From the NCBI RefSeq assembly GCF_947500065.1, contig NZ_CANMQT010000006.1, positions 186,215 through 250,214 of the forward strand: a stretch of DNA of 64,000 nucleotides. Direction: 5' to 3'. The notes below the pieces were generated by a model, which saw only the letters and a program-made list of their open reading frames with translations, did no database searches and was not told where the DNA came from. Positions 35,786 to 46,029 of the stretch are shown one piece after another (the first letter of the stretch is position 1; the number at the start of each line of letters is the position of its first letter). The DNA is from an uncultured Aquimarina sp. Lineage in GTDB: Bacteria > Bacteroidota > Bacteroidia > Flavobacteriales > Flavobacteriaceae. Position numbers and translations under genes: made by a program.

Positions 35786-35827
35786 GACTACTGACTACTG
35801 ACTACTGACTACTGACTACTGACTACT
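35786..35827. repeat. Heptamer tandem repeat (GACTACT x 6)
   Basis: Six perfect copies of a 7-base unit, 42 bases in all. The right end overlaps the stop codon (35823-35825) of the ABC permease gene, so the first copy on the minus strand encodes the stop. A slippage-prone variable-number repeat; copy changes would not alter the protein. Confidence 0.92.
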
Positions 35828-37064
35828 CATATCTCAATGATTCTATAGGGTCTTGTCGAGCAGCTTTAACAGCTGGATAGGATCCTGATACAACTGCAGT
35901 TAAAAAGGAAGTAATTACCGCTGCTAAAATAGCTAACCACGGAATGCTAAATTCAAAACCAGAAACAGATACTATGATTGCTCCAATAGTTATCCCTAAG
36001 ATAATTCCCACTAAGCCACCAATTTGACCTATAATAACTGTTTCCATAAAGAATTGACTGGAAATGGTATTCTTTTTTGCTCCCAATGCTTTACGTACAC
36101 CAATCTCTCTTGTCCGTTCGGTAACAGAAACCAACATAATATTCATTAGAGCAATAGAGGAACCAAAAATGGTAATGATACTTATAATCCATGCTGCCCA
36201 GTAGAGATAGCCTGTGATACTTGAAATTCTGTTAATGAGATCTTCGCTTCGTTCTAATCCAAAATCATTTTCTTCCACAGGGTTTAGGCCTCTGATCTTT
36301 CTAAATGTAATAATCGCTTCGTCCTGAGCACCTTCTATAAATTGCTTATCATCAACTTTTACGCTAATATTATAATTGATATTAGGCAAGGTATAAATAG
36401 AACGCGCAACTTGTAAGGGTATGAGTACTTTAAGATCTTGATTGTCTCTAAATGTTGCTCCTTTACTTTCTAAAACACCAATAACTTTAAACTTAACACC
36501 TCTAATGCTTATAATTTTGTTAACAGGATCTGTATCTTTAAATATATTCTTTTTGAAATCAGATCCAATTAGGCATACATTATTATTGTTTTCGATATCA
36601 AAAAAAGTAAAACTTCTTCCAAATTCTACTTCAGTACCTGTATTTTCAAGATAATTTTCATTTACACCTACTACAGATGCTTCTGGGTCGGTTTTTTCAT
36701 TTTCAAATTTTACTTCAGCATTTCGGGTACCTGTAAACGATACAGAGGTTTTCGAAAAAGGGTATTGAAATTTTTCTTTAAATTGTTTTACGTTACGGTA
36801 ACTAATAATAGGATTTATTTTTTCTCTTTCTCCGCTACCACCACGTCTAGTAGTGAATTCATACCGTTGAATATTAAAGGTGTTAGCACCCATAGAGGCA
36901 AAATCACCAGTAATGGTTTTTTCCAGAGCCCCCAGAAATGTTAGGATACCAACTAACGCGGTAATACCAATAGCTATAATCAAAACAGTAAGAATAGTTC
37001 GTAAAAGCTGACCTTTTATAGAATCTAAAGCTATACGGATATTCTCTCGAAAAAGTGAAAACAT
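35823..37064 (-). CDS. ABC transporter permease, MacB/FtsX type
   Basis: A 413-residue inner-membrane protein: one N-terminal helix (about 20-45, RTILTVLIIAIGITALVGIL), a large periplasmic MacB-type domain (about 50-275) and three C-terminal helices of the FtsX family. VTERTREIGVRKALGAKK is the coupling-helix signature. It acts in mechanotransmission or lipoprotein/peptide export with an ATPase partner, but no ATPase gene is adjacent. The 3' end runs into the heptamer repeat. Confidence 0.92.
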   Translation of the reverse strand: MFSLFRENIRIALDSIKGQLLRTILTVLIIAIGITALVGILTFLGALEKTITGDFASMGANTFNIQRYEFTTRRGGSGEREKINPIISYRNVKQFKEKFQYPFSKTSVSFTGTRNAEVKFENEKTDPEASVVGVNENYLENTGTEVEFGRSFTFFDIENNNNVCLIGSDFKKNIFKDTDPVNKIISIRGVKFKVIGVLESKGATFRDNQDLKVLIPLQVARSIYTLPNINYNISVKVDDKQFIEGAQDEAIITFRKIRGLNPVEENDFGLERSEDLINRISSITGYLYWAAWIISIITIFGSSIALMNIMLVSVTERTREIGVRKALGAKKNTISSQFFMETVIIGQIGGLVGIILGITIGAIIVSVSGFEFSIPWLAILAAVITSFLTAVVSGSYPAVKAARQDPIESLRYE

Positions 37065-37223
37065 AGTGGGTGAATTAGTATCATTTTAAGTATAAGACTA
37101 CAAAACGAGCTTAAAGTTACTCAAAAAAGTAAATTTTATAGTCATATGTAAAACTCTTTATGCTTTTAGTGTATAATTTTAATGCTTTTTTAGATATTTA
37201 CATCCTTTAAGAATTGATAATTG

Positions 37224-37255
37224 TTGGTGGTTGTTTAGGTAATAAAATATCTTTC
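37224..37255 (+). promoter_or_regulatory. Candidate promoter of hisS
   Basis: TTG at 37224-37226 and TATCTTTC at 37248-37255, spaced by 21 bases; the last base differs from the TAnnTTTG consensus. The ATG is at 37286. Confidence 0.4.
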
Positions 37256-37285
37256 AACGACCTAAATATATAGAATAACGCATAC

Positions 37286-38656
37286 ATGGCACAGAAACCA
37301 TCCATACCAAAAGGAACACGAGATTTTTCTCCAATAGAAGTAGCAAAAAGAAACTACATAATGAATACAATCAAAGAACAATTCCAGTTGTTTGGTTTTC
37401 ATCCTATAGAGACTCCAAGTTTTGAGAATAGCGATACTTTAATGGGGAAATATGGAGAAGAAGGGGATCGATTGATATTTAAGATATTGAATAGCGGGGA
37501 TTATCTTAGTAAAGTAGATGATGCGTTGTATACAGCAAAAGAAAGCGCAAAAATGACATCTAAGATTAGTGAAAAAGCACTGCGCTATGATCTTACGGTA
37601 CCTTTTGCACGGTATGTAGTACAACATCAAAATGAAATTGATTTTCCGTTTAAACGTTATCAAATACAACCGGTTTGGAGGGCTGATCGTCCACAAAAGG
37701 GTAGATTTAGAGAGTTTTATCAATGTGATGCAGATGTGGTAGGGAGTAAATCTTTATGGCAAGAAGTTGATTTTATTCAACTGTACGATAAAGTGTTTAG
37801 TAAATTAGGATTGGAAGGTGTTACGATTAAAATGAATAATCGTAAGATTCTATCAGGTATTGCAGAAGTTATAGGCGCAAGTGATAAGTTGATTGATTTT
37901 ACTGTTGCCTTAGATAAATTAGATAAGATAGGAGAAGAAGGAGTTAAAAAAGAAATGTTGACCAAAGGAATATCCGAGTCAGCAATCGATAAAGTAAAAC
38001 CTCTTTTTAATTTTACAGGAACTACTTCGGAAAAAATAAATAAGCTAAAAGAATTATTAGCTTCTTCTGAAGAAGGAACAAAAGGAGTAGAAGAATTAGA
38101 ATTTATTATCAATACAATTAATGAAATTCCTTTAGATAAAACCTCTCTTGATTTAGATGTTACCCTAGCTCGTGGTTTAAACTATTATACTGGCGCGATT
38201 TTTGAAGTTTCTGCACCAGAAGATGTAAAGATGGGATCGATCGGAGGAGGAGGTCGTTATGATGATCTTACGGGGATTTTTGGATTAAAAGATGTGAGTG
38301 GTGTTGGTATTTCTTTTGGACTTGATAGGATATATTTGGTGTTAGAAGAATTGGGGTTATTTCCTGAAACGGTAGCTCCGTCTACAAAAGTATTATTTAT
38401 TAATTTTGGAGAATCGGAAGCTTTGTATAGTCTAAAAACGATACATCAGCTTAGAAATAGAGGAATAATTGCAGAGTTGTACCCGGATAATGCAAAAATG
38501 AATAAGCAAATGAAATATGCTAATAAAAGAGAAATTCCTTTTGTGATTCTTGCAGGTGACTCAGAAATGAAAAACGAGAGTTATACAGTTAAAAATATGG
38601 AAACTGGTACTCAGGAAACTTTAAATTTAGAAGAATTAAAAGCGCTTTTACAATAA
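37286..38656 (+). CDS. hisS: Histidyl-tRNA synthetase
   Basis: A 456-residue class II synthetase. [12 protein letters not shown] at the N-terminus, [13 protein letters not shown], the motif 2 region [20 protein letters not shown], and the histidine motif [14 protein letters not shown] are all present, followed by GGGGRYDDL and a C-terminal anticodon-binding domain. It charges tRNA-His. A lipoprotein gene follows after about 60 bases. Confidence 0.97.
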   Translation: MAQKPSIPKGTRDFSPIEVAKRNYIMNTIKEQFQLFGFHPIETPSFENSDTLMGKYGEEGDRLIFKILNSGDYLSKVDDALYTAKESAKMTSKISEKALRYDLTVPFARYVVQHQNEIDFPFKRYQIQPVWRADRPQKGRFREFYQCDADVVGSKSLWQEVDFIQLYDKVFSKLGLEGVTIKMNNRKILSGIAEVIGASDKLIDFTVALDKLDKIGEEGVKKEMLTKGISESAIDKVKPLFNFTGTTSEKINKLKELLASSEEGTKGVEELEFIINTINEIPLDKTSLDLDVTLARGLNYYTGAIFEVSAPEDVKMGSIGGGGRYDDLTGIFGLKDVSGVGISFGLDRIYLVLEELGLFPETVAPSTKVLFINFGESEALYSLKTIHQLRNRGIIAELYPDNAKMNKQMKYANKREIPFVILAGDSEMKNESYTVKNMETGTQETLNLEELKALLQ

Positions 38657-38718
38657 ACAAAGCTATATTGAATCAAACTAAAAATGAATATTATTTAACT
38701 ACCCTTAAAATTGTAATT

Positions 38719-39189
38719 ATGAAAAATATCTTATTGAGTTCGTTTTTATGCCTCTTATTGGTGTCAGCGGTATCTTGTAAAAAAGATCCTAAAGCTGATA
38801 AAGTTGAAGTTATAGAAGAAGTTGCAGACTCAACTGATGTTGTTGAGGTTGTAGAAGAAAAGAAACCGGTTGTAAAGAAGAAAAAGAAACCGAAGAAAAA
38901 GAAACCGAAAACAGAAATTATAAAAGTTCCTCCTGGTGCTCCAACTTTTGAGAGTACAGCTGCTAGGAAATATGTTAGAGATTATGAAGCTTATGTTGCA
39001 AAATATAAGAAAGCTGTTGAGTCTAAGGCTGATATGGAAGCATTCATAAAATTAAGTGAATCCAGTAATAGCCTTACCGCACAATATAGAAAATTGGTTG
39101 CTACGCTTCCTGCAGGAGAAATTGAAAAAATGAGCCAGTATATGCAGAAAAAGACAAAGCAAATTGATGCATTAAGTAGACAGATGTAA
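38719..39189 (+). CDS. Lysine-rich hypothetical lipoprotein
   Basis: A 156-residue protein with a lipobox (VSAVSC, Cys at about 20), an acidic segment, a run of lysine-proline repeats (KKKKKPKKKKPK, about 57-68) and a C-terminal helical, coiled-coil-like part. The basic linker could bind peptidoglycan-associated polymers or DNA; this is a guess. The frame opens at a TTG 51 bases upstream, but ATG 38719 gives a proper lipoprotein signal. No recognised domain. Confidence 0.75.
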   Translation: MKNILLSSFLCLLLVSAVSCKKDPKADKVEVIEEVADSTDVVEVVEEKKPVVKKKKKPKKKKPKTEIIKVPPGAPTFESTAARKYVRDYEAYVAKYKKAVESKADMEAFIKLSESSNSLTAQYRKLVATLPAGEIEKMSQYMQKKTKQIDALSRQM

Positions 39190-39213
39190 GTTAAAATAAT
39201 ATCCTAAAAGTTT

Positions 39214-39247
39214 AAAACCACCTTAGAATTTCTCTAAGGTGGTTTTT
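39214..39247 (+). terminator. Intrinsic terminator after the lysine-rich lipoprotein gene
   Basis: A 14-bp perfect stem (AAAACCACCTTAGA / TCTAAGGTGGTTTT) with a 5-base loop and a T tail. Confidence 0.92.
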
Positions 39248-39379
39248 GTCTTTAGTGAATAGGTTGTACATCCGGAAGACTTTAAAAAAGGCGCTTTTAA
39301 ATTTTCGAACCTAGGTACATAGATTTAGAAAAAAATCAATTTTTCTTTTAAAAAAAAGAAACACGCTCATATAAGGAGT

Positions 39380-40048
39380 TTAGTTATTGTCTTTTTTATT
39401 TACATATTTTCCAACTATGATAGCAGTTAGAATCACTAAATAGAACTGTCCCATCATTCCAATTAAAATAGCTGCCTTTTGAGACAAAGAAGTTACTGGC
39501 ACGATCTCACCATAACCAATGGTCATTAAGGTAATGTAGCTATAATACATTAATCGTTCTGTAAACGATTGGGACTGATCAATAGTAACATTTAGCCCTT
39601 CAAAAGAACCTGGATAAACCATTTCTATGCTTAAACAAATAAAAAAACTGATTAGACCTAATGAAATATAGCCACTAATTAGCCCAAAAATAACGTTCTT
39701 GTTAACAATTTTGGTTTGCCAAATCTGCTTAACAATTTCAAATGTAACAATGGTATAAAACAAAAAAGAGACTCCCATATTAAGGAAAGGTCGAAGTGTA
39801 TCATCTTTATTTTCTATGATATCTGCACTAAAAACAATTCCAGACACTAGTAGTAATACAATGAAAAACCACATTAATTTTTTTTTCTTGGAAATCAATA
39901 AAACACCAGCTATTAAGTTTACAAGAAATAGTAGGGGGGATATAACATCCTCAAAAAAGTTTCCGGGAACAAGTAAAGACCCAAAAAGAATCGCTATCTG
40001 GCTAAATAAAAAAAGTTCAAAACGGTATGGGTATAATTTTTTCATCAT
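39380..40048 (-). CDS. Two-pore-type ion channel family protein (potassium channel-like)
   Basis: A 222-residue membrane protein with about six hydrophobic segments. The last two flank a pore loop with the selectivity filter TLMTIGYGEIVP, as in Ion_trans_2 potassium channels. There is no cytosolic RCK/TrkA-N domain. It probably conducts K+ across the inner membrane. It starts 6 bases after the DUF2235 gene and is the last gene of a three-gene unit. Confidence 0.85.
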   Translation of the reverse strand: MMKKLYPYRFELFLFSQIAILFGSLLVPGNFFEDVISPLLFLVNLIAGVLLISKKKKLMWFFIVLLLVSGIVFSADIIENKDDTLRPFLNMGVSFLFYTIVTFEIVKQIWQTKIVNKNVIFGLISGYISLGLISFFICLSIEMVYPGSFEGLNVTIDQSQSFTERLMYYSYITLMTIGYGEIVPVTSLSQKAAILIGMMGQFYLVILTAIIVGKYVNKKDNN

Positions 40049-40054
40049 GCTAAA

Positions 40055-41275
40055 TTATTCGATCACTATAAAACAATCGGAATCTGTATTATAAGTATAT
40101 CCTCCGATTTGATTTTTCTCAAAACATTCGCTAAAAAGCTTAATGAGATTGATCTCATATGTTTGTAAAGATACCTGTAAACGATCTAATACGGATTTAT
40201 GAATTTTTAATTTTTCCTTTTTATATCCATTTTTCGAAACTAAAAAAGATAATTTACGACTGCTTCTGGGATAAAACAATCGAACAAAACCTTTTGCTGG
40301 ATTATTCGTCTTATCAAAGCGATCTTCGTACACTTTTACATCAGGACGAAGCAATTGATAAGGTTCTAATTGTTTAATCATCCAGTTTAGGGAGACTCCG
40401 CTAATATTTGTATTTCTGGAACCACCTCCCACATCAGAATGCGCTCCAAAAAACCAGACTTCATTAGCAATTTCTTCTGGCTTGACTTCAGGGCAGGTAG
40501 ATACCATGCGTTCTTGTGTTAGTAATACAGGTGTAAATATAGAACTGCGATTGTCATTAATCGATAATGCGTGTACAGCTTTTTTTACATTACACAATTG
40601 ATCAAAATAATTGTTTTTAGGAGCATAATATTCCTCATCATATTTTGGCACCCCTAATGCAGCTACTGTATCCCATAATCCCATAAATTCGATTTTGTAA
40701 TCATCAGGGTTTATGGTTTTTCCTGTTATTTCAAAAATATCCTTTCTCCGGTTTTCTAATGTCTTTTTAGTTTTATGAGCTTCAAAAATCTTTTTGATAA
40801 ATTTTAAACGCTTTTCTTTAGGGATATCTTTTACATCTATAATTCCAGCAACGTAAATCAAACCTGCTAAAACCCTTGAAGCATAGGCACCACGGCTAAA
40901 TCCGAAAATATAGATTTCATCCTTTCTTTGATGATCATAATGTTCTGCTAAATACAGGTATCCTTTGCATACTTCACGTTTCATTCCTGAACCTGTAATC
41001 ATCCCAAGTATATCTGCTCCATTTCCAACTCCTCTTAGATATACAGTGCTTACGTTTGGAGAATCTTGAAGGGTTGTTAGGTTATGAAGTTTAGATATAT
41101 TCGTATAACTCCCCTCATTATTATGAGTGCCATCCAGAAATACCGCTAGTTTTTTAGGCGCTTTTCCGTTGTATATTGGATTGTGAACAATAGGGGTTTT
41201 AATAGCGCAACTAGTGCAAGCAAAATAAAGAAGTAGCATCAATGAGTTTATGTAAATGGATTTACCTAACTGCAC
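40055..41275 (-). CDS. DUF2235 alpha/beta-hydrolase, lipoprotein-like
   Basis: A 406-residue protein with an N-terminal hydrophobic signal ending in CTSC (Cys about 23). The DUF2235 signatures are AVFLDGTHNN (44-53), the nucleophile elbow GFSRGA (125-130, S127) and AHSDVGGG (about 280). The family includes Tle1 phospholipase effectors of type VI secretion, but no T6SS or VgrG gene is in view, so an envelope lipase is more likely. The start is GTG, one base after the preceding stop, in a TAATGTG junction. Confidence 0.85.
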   Translation of the reverse strand: MQLGKSIYINSLMLLLYFACTSCAIKTPIVHNPIYNGKAPKKLAVFLDGTHNNEGSYTNISKLHNLTTLQDSPNVSTVYLRGVGNGADILGMITGSGMKREVCKGYLYLAEHYDHQRKDEIYIFGFSRGAYASRVLAGLIYVAGIIDVKDIPKEKRLKFIKKIFEAHKTKKTLENRRKDIFEITGKTINPDDYKIEFMGLWDTVAALGVPKYDEEYYAPKNNYFDQLCNVKKAVHALSINDNRSSIFTPVLLTQERMVSTCPEVKPEEIANEVWFFGAHSDVGGGSRNTNISGVSLNWMIKQLEPYQLLRPDVKVYEDRFDKTNNPAKGFVRLFYPRSSRKLSFLVSKNGYKKEKLKIHKSVLDRLQVSLQTYEINLIKLFSECFEKNQIGGYTYNTDSDCFIVIE

Positions 41276-41276
41276 A

Positions 41277-41942
41277 TTAATTATTTTTAAATTGATCAGA
41301 AATTACCTTAGCAAAGGCATTTAGAACTTGGTCAGCGGCATCAGGATCCACAACATCCAAAAGACATACATTGACTAATTGTCTATCTTTTTCCAAAGCT
41401 AAATCATAGGTTGTAGACTCTAAAATATACGTAGTAGATGTAACTTTTGAATCCATAGATGTATCAAAATCCAACTTATCCAAATCTGGCAAATCTTTTA
41501 AATTATCATAATCTTCTATTGTAAAAGAACCTTTTCTTTTATTATCTATTTGAATTTTTCCTCGCTCCGGCTTCGAAGAACTATTGGTTTCGATAGTCTG
41601 CTTTAATGATGTTATTAATAAGCCTTCTATTTTTTTTTCTTTGAACATTCTTAGAATTTGCTCAACTTCTTCTGCAGTTCGTTGTTCTTTATCTTTAATA
41701 TTAGGGAATACCTTATGCATTTCAATGGCATCAATATGTTGTCCTTGCAGTTTTGATACAATGGCTTTTTCATAAGATTTCTGAATGGAAGGATCAGGGC
41801 TTTTTGCAGCTACCAAAATCCTCTTGCTTTTTACTGCTTGAAAATCTTCTGATTTCCAAGAATCAATCAATTTGATTGTAGAACAACTCCAGGTAACCAT
41901 TCCAAGTAATGTTACTATTAGAAGATGTTTTGTTTTTTTCAT
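41277..41942 (-). CDS. Hypothetical lipoprotein
   Basis: A 221-residue protein with a lipoprotein signal (MVTWSC, Cys at 20). The mature part begins with an alpha/beta region (RILVAAKSPDPSIQKSYEKAI) resembling DUF4136-like envelope lipoproteins, though no family is certain. It is the first gene of a unit with the DUF2235 hydrolase (1-base gap) and the ion channel, so they are co-translated. Function unknown. Confidence 0.72.
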   Translation of the reverse strand: MKKTKHLLIVTLLGMVTWSCSTIKLIDSWKSEDFQAVKSKRILVAAKSPDPSIQKSYEKAIVSKLQGQHIDAIEMHKVFPNIKDKEQRTAEEVEQILRMFKEKKIEGLLITSLKQTIETNSSSKPERGKIQIDNKRKGSFTIEDYDNLKDLPDLDKLDFDTSMDSKVTSTTYILESTTYDLALEKDRQLVNVCLLDVVDPDAADQVLNAFAKVISDQFKNN

Positions 41943-42115
41943 TACATATAAATTTAGTTAATCAGTTTTATTAGTTTTTTATTAAGAAAAGGTTTTCTAG
42001 TCCTGTAATAAATCTCTAACGGTCTAAATTTAAATTTGAGCTTGTTCTCCAGTACATACTACTGATAAAAAATAATCCAAAACGGTTGTAATATGGTTTT
42101 CTTATCATTAAATTT

Positions 42116-42817
42116 TTAAAATGAGTACCCCAATTTTATTCCATATCGAAATGCAGGAAGTACAATAGTTGTATCCTGATTTCCATTTATCCGAAAATCA
42201 AGATTAAGTCCATCGAAAATAGCATATTCAGAAAGAGCATCGGATACATCATCATAAAATTCATCTGGTACGGGCTGCTTTTCCACAAGTTTAATCTTAT
42301 TAGTGCTTACGCCAGGTCCTGCAATCAAAAAATCGATAAAGAAACGTTCCCAGATCATTAATTTATAACCTATTTCCAATCCACCAGCAAATGTTATTAT
42401 GTTGGCATCAATTTCGATAGCACTGTCTATTTGATTAGTATCTGTATAAATACCTGAAATTTCATCAGTAAAATTCTGATATTTAGCATAAGCTCCAACG
42501 TAAAACCCCGATAGTCCATTACTGGACTTCTGTGTATACCACCTAAATTCTGGTAAAACCTTTATTCCCTTAAAACTAAACTCGTCGATAGAAATCTGAT
42601 CTCTATTAATTCCCGGAATTTTAAATATTCCTGAACCGGTTTTTAATCCAACCGAAACTCCAACACTCATTTTATCACTAACTGCTCGTTCATATTGAAC
42701 CTGAACAGTGCCAAAAATTGGTAAAAGAGGGTCTATAGTAATATGATTTTTTTCCTGTGCTCTTGTCATAATACTGATTACAAGAAAACAAATGACTATC
42801 AAAATTTTATTTTGCAT
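42116..42817 (-). CDS. Outer-membrane beta-barrel protein
   Basis: A 233-residue protein with a signal peptide (1-20, ending TRAQ) and alternating strands typical of an outer-membrane barrel (VQVQYERAV, FYVGAYAKYQNF, GLEIGYKLM), ending in YGIKLGYSF with a terminal phenylalanine. It lies 80 bases after the RND pump gene on the same strand and may be part of that transcript. Substrate unknown. Confidence 0.75.
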   Translation of the reverse strand: MQNKILIVICFLVISIMTRAQEKNHITIDPLLPIFGTVQVQYERAVSDKMSVGVSVGLKTGSGIFKIPGINRDQISIDEFSFKGIKVLPEFRWYTQKSSNGLSGFYVGAYAKYQNFTDEISGIYTDTNQIDSAIEIDANIITFAGGLEIGYKLMIWERFFIDFLIAGPGVSTNKIKLVEKQPVPDEFYDDVSDALSEYAIFDGLNLDFRINGNQDTTIVLPAFRYGIKLGYSF

Positions 42818-42897
42818 TATACTGCGGTTTTTTAGTATGGTTCATTAGGTATGTTAAACCTAAATGTTAGTCATTTAATAAATTTTTAAGCACCCTT

Positions 42898-45800
42898 TTA
42901 CTTCAATAATGTGTCATCAAACTCATATCCTTTATAATCTATCTTATACAATACACTATAAAAAGCAGGAATAAATAGTAAGGTAATTACGGTACCAAAT
43001 AATAGTCCAATCATAATAGTTACCGCCATAGGTTCCCACATTTCTCCTCCACCAAGATACAATGGGATAAGGCCTAAAACAGTGGTGAATGTTGCTAAAA
43101 GAATTGGTCGAAAACGTTGAATACAAGCCGCAATAATCGCATCTTGAGGCTTTCGTTTCAATTCGCTTTCTTCTATTTCTATCCTGTCTATTAATACAAT
43201 GGCATTGTTTATTACGATTCCAGCTAAAGAGATTACACCTAAGAAGGCCATAAAACCAAAAGGAACTCCAAAAATTAATAAACCTATCACCATACCAATC
43301 ACACCAAGAGGAATGGTCGTAACAATCATTGTCATTTTTCTAAAAGAATTAAATTGAATAATTAATAACATAACAATAATAAAAGCCGAAAGCGGTAAAT
43401 ATTTTGCTACAGCCCCCATGTTTTCTGCACTATTCTCGGCATCTCCACCTAATGTATAGGTGTATTCTTTTCCCCATTTTGATTCTTGTTCTTTTAACCA
43501 CGGAGTTACTACTGCGGTCACTTCTGAAGCATTTCCATCCTCAGTTAATTCACTGGATATATTGATGGTCCTTGTAAGGTTTAGTCGTTTTATTTTAGAA
43601 TATTGCCACTGCGGAAGGATATTCGCTACTTGTAATAAGGGAACACTTTTTCCAGAGTTTTGCCCATAAATATTAAGTGTTTCCAAAGAAGCTAGAGATT
43701 GCTGTTTACCTTGATTACTGGTCATTACAATTGGAATAGATTTATCATCTTCTCTAAACTCTCCTGCCTGAAAACCATCTAACACAGTTCGTAATGATAT
43801 GGCAACATCTTGATTGGTAATTCCTGCAGATTGCGCCTTATTTTGATCAATATCAATTACGAATTTTTTTCCTTTAGGACCCCAATCATCCTTAATATTT
43901 TTAGTTCCTGAAACACTAAAGAGTTTTGCTTTTATTTCTTCGGCAATACTGGCTAATTTATCTGGATTATCACCAGATACCTTAATTTCTATTGGAGTTC
44001 CTCCACCACCTGATCCCAACAATCCAACTTTTATATCCGCATTAGGAAAAGTATCAAAACAAAAAGCATCCAGTTGCTTTACCATATCATTATTCACTAA
44101 AAAGGAGGAAGTATTAACTAGAATATGAGCGTAATTAGAATTGGGTTCATCAGCATTATATCCCAAATCATAGGATGATGGCCCTTCACCAATATACGAA
44201 GACCAATCTACGATACCATCTATTTTTTCTTCAGTAACTTTTAGATTATTAGTTATAAATTCTTCGATAGCTAATATGGTTTCAGTAGTACTTTCAATTT
44301 TTGTTCCTTGAGGTAAATTAATATCTATCGTAATCATATTACGATCACTATCCGGAAAAAATACAAACGCCAATTTTGTGAACCCATAAAGTGATAAAAA
44401 GAATAACACTACAATACTTACCAAAACAGATTTTTTCCATGCCAAAGCAATTAGGATAAGATCTTTATATTTGGATTTCAATCCATTGATCATACGATCC
44501 AAAAAGCCAACTTTTCCATCGGCGCGTTTTTTAATCTTTAGAAAAAACACACAGAATAAAGTGATGATACTCAGTGAAATAATCCAGGAAGATAATAATG
44601 CAATGGTAATTACTACAAAAATAGGTCCCATAATATCACCCATCACAGACTCTGCCATAAAAAATGCCAGGAATGCAGCGGAAGTTGTTAGTGTAGAAAT
44701 CAATAAAGGCATAAATAATTCGGCACATGAATCAATAGCCGCTTTTTTAACTTCAATACCATTTTCCATTTTTACCATAATGGATTCTGCTACTACAATG
44801 GCATTATCTACCATCATTCCCAGTGCCATAATCAAAGCTGCTAGTGTTATCTGATTAAGACCTACATCGATTAGTCCCATAACCATTAATGTAGTAATGG
44901 TTACAATAGGAATCAAACTAGCAATAACCATTCCCGTGCGGAATCCCAAGAAAATAAGCATCACTGCTAGTACAATAGCAATAGCTTGCATCAAATTCCC
45001 TAAAAAGTCGCTAATCTTAAGATCAATATATTGATCTATAGATGCTAATCGGGAAACTTCTAATCCTATGGGGAGTTTTTCTTGCCATTCTTCTAATAGC
45101 AGATCAATTTCCTCTCCTAGTTTGATAATATTTCTCCCTTCTTTTAAGGATATATGTAGAGAAATAGCATCCTTTCCATTAATTCGTACTTTTTGTTTTG
45201 GTGGATTAATATATCCTTTTTCTATAGCTGTAATATCTCCTAAGGTAACCACTTGACCACTTTGTCCAATAGGAATTAGCATACTTTTGATATCTTCTAT
45301 TTCATTAAAATTACCTGTTGGCTCTAAAATGATACGTTCGTCTTCAATATTAACTTCTCCACCAGAATTCAGGATATTTGTACTGGCAATAATTCCTTGT
45401 AGACTGCTGGAGGTTAACCCATATGCTTTAAGTTTTGTATTGTCAAATTTCACAAAAACACGTTCTTCTTGCGCTCCATTGATTTCTACTTTGGCAGCGT
45501 CTTCTAACTTAATCAAATCATCACGAAGATCATCCGCTTGTTCCTTCATAGCTGCATATGAAAAACCATCACTAGTTATTCCTACGGCAATACCAAATAC
45601 CTCTCCAATACCGTCATCATTTAATTGTGGCACCACATTACTTGGCAATCCTTGGATTGTATTTAATTTACGTCGCAGTCTATCCCAAACTGGTTGTAAC
45701 TGCTCGGGAGCAACTTCCATTTTTAACTCTACTTGAACCACAGAAAGCCCGGTTCTAGAAGTACTGGTTACTTTTTTTAGTTCAGGAAGCTCCTGCGCTA

Positions 45801-46008
45801 TTTTTTCAATTTTGTCTGTTACTAATTCCTCAACACGTTCTGGACTTGCTCCCGGAAATGATGAAACAACAGATGCCACACGAATCGTATATGGTGGCAT
45901 ACTATCTCGTGACAGTGAGGCATAAAAAACCATTCCCATTACCATTACTACAGCAAGAATACTTAGTGCAACACGATTTTTTTCAATAGAAAATTTAGCA
46001 AAATTCAT
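42898..46008 (-). CDS. Efflux RND transporter permease subunit
   Basis: A 1036-residue inner-membrane pump of the AcrB/MexB superfamily. Twelve transmembrane helices are visible in two repeats, including GMMVDNAIVVAESI (first half) and GIVINNAIVLIDRIEIEE (second half), the proton-relay helix. Periplasmic loops carry PGASPERVEE. It forms a tripartite complex with the adaptor and TolC encoded just upstream on the same strand (21-base gap). The substrate, drug or envelope lipid, cannot be predicted. Confidence 0.95.
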   Translation of the reverse strand: MNFAKFSIEKNRVALSILAVVMVMGMVFYASLSRDSMPPYTIRVASVVSSFPGASPERVEELVTDKIEKIAQELPELKKVTSTSRTGLSVVQVELKMEVAPEQLQPVWDRLRRKLNTIQGLPSNVVPQLNDDGIGEVFGIAVGITSDGFSYAAMKEQADDLRDDLIKLEDAAKVEINGAQEERVFVKFDNTKLKAYGLTSSSLQGIIASTNILNSGGEVNIEDERIILEPTGNFNEIEDIKSMLIPIGQSGQVVTLGDITAIEKGYINPPKQKVRINGKDAISLHISLKEGRNIIKLGEEIDLLLEEWQEKLPIGLEVSRLASIDQYIDLKISDFLGNLMQAIAIVLAVMLIFLGFRTGMVIASLIPIVTITTLMVMGLIDVGLNQITLAALIMALGMMVDNAIVVAESIMVKMENGIEVKKAAIDSCAELFMPLLISTLTTSAAFLAFFMAESVMGDIMGPIFVVITIALLSSWIISLSIITLFCVFFLKIKKRADGKVGFLDRMINGLKSKYKDLILIALAWKKSVLVSIVVLFFLSLYGFTKLAFVFFPDSDRNMITIDINLPQGTKIESTTETILAIEEFITNNLKVTEEKIDGIVDWSSYIGEGPSSYDLGYNADEPNSNYAHILVNTSSFLVNNDMVKQLDAFCFDTFPNADIKVGLLGSGGGGTPIEIKVSGDNPDKLASIAEEIKAKLFSVSGTKNIKDDWGPKGKKFVIDIDQNKAQSAGITNQDVAISLRTVLDGFQAGEFREDDKSIPIVMTSNQGKQQSLASLETLNIYGQNSGKSVPLLQVANILPQWQYSKIKRLNLTRTINISSELTEDGNASEVTAVVTPWLKEQESKWGKEYTYTLGGDAENSAENMGAVAKYLPLSAFIIVMLLIIQFNSFRKMTMIVTTIPLGVIGMVIGLLIFGVPFGFMAFLGVISLAGIVINNAIVLIDRIEIEESELKRKPQDAIIAACIQRFRPILLATFTTVLGLIPLYLGGGEMWEPMAVTIMIGLLFGTVITLLFIPAFYSVLYKIDYKGYEFDDTLLK

Positions 46009-46029
46009 ATATTCTTCTTTTGAGAGTGA

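Noticed and set aside
35786..35827. Heptamer repeat as a CRISPR array
   Set aside because: The units are contiguous with no spacers and only 7 bases long.
40055..41275. DUF2235 gene as a type VI secretion effector
   Set aside because: No VgrG, Hcp, PAAR or T6SS structural gene is in the window and the protein has its own export signal.
44471..44854. 127-codon open frame on the plus strand inside the RND pump gene
   Set aside because: It is antisense to a conserved coding region and has no promoter or family features.
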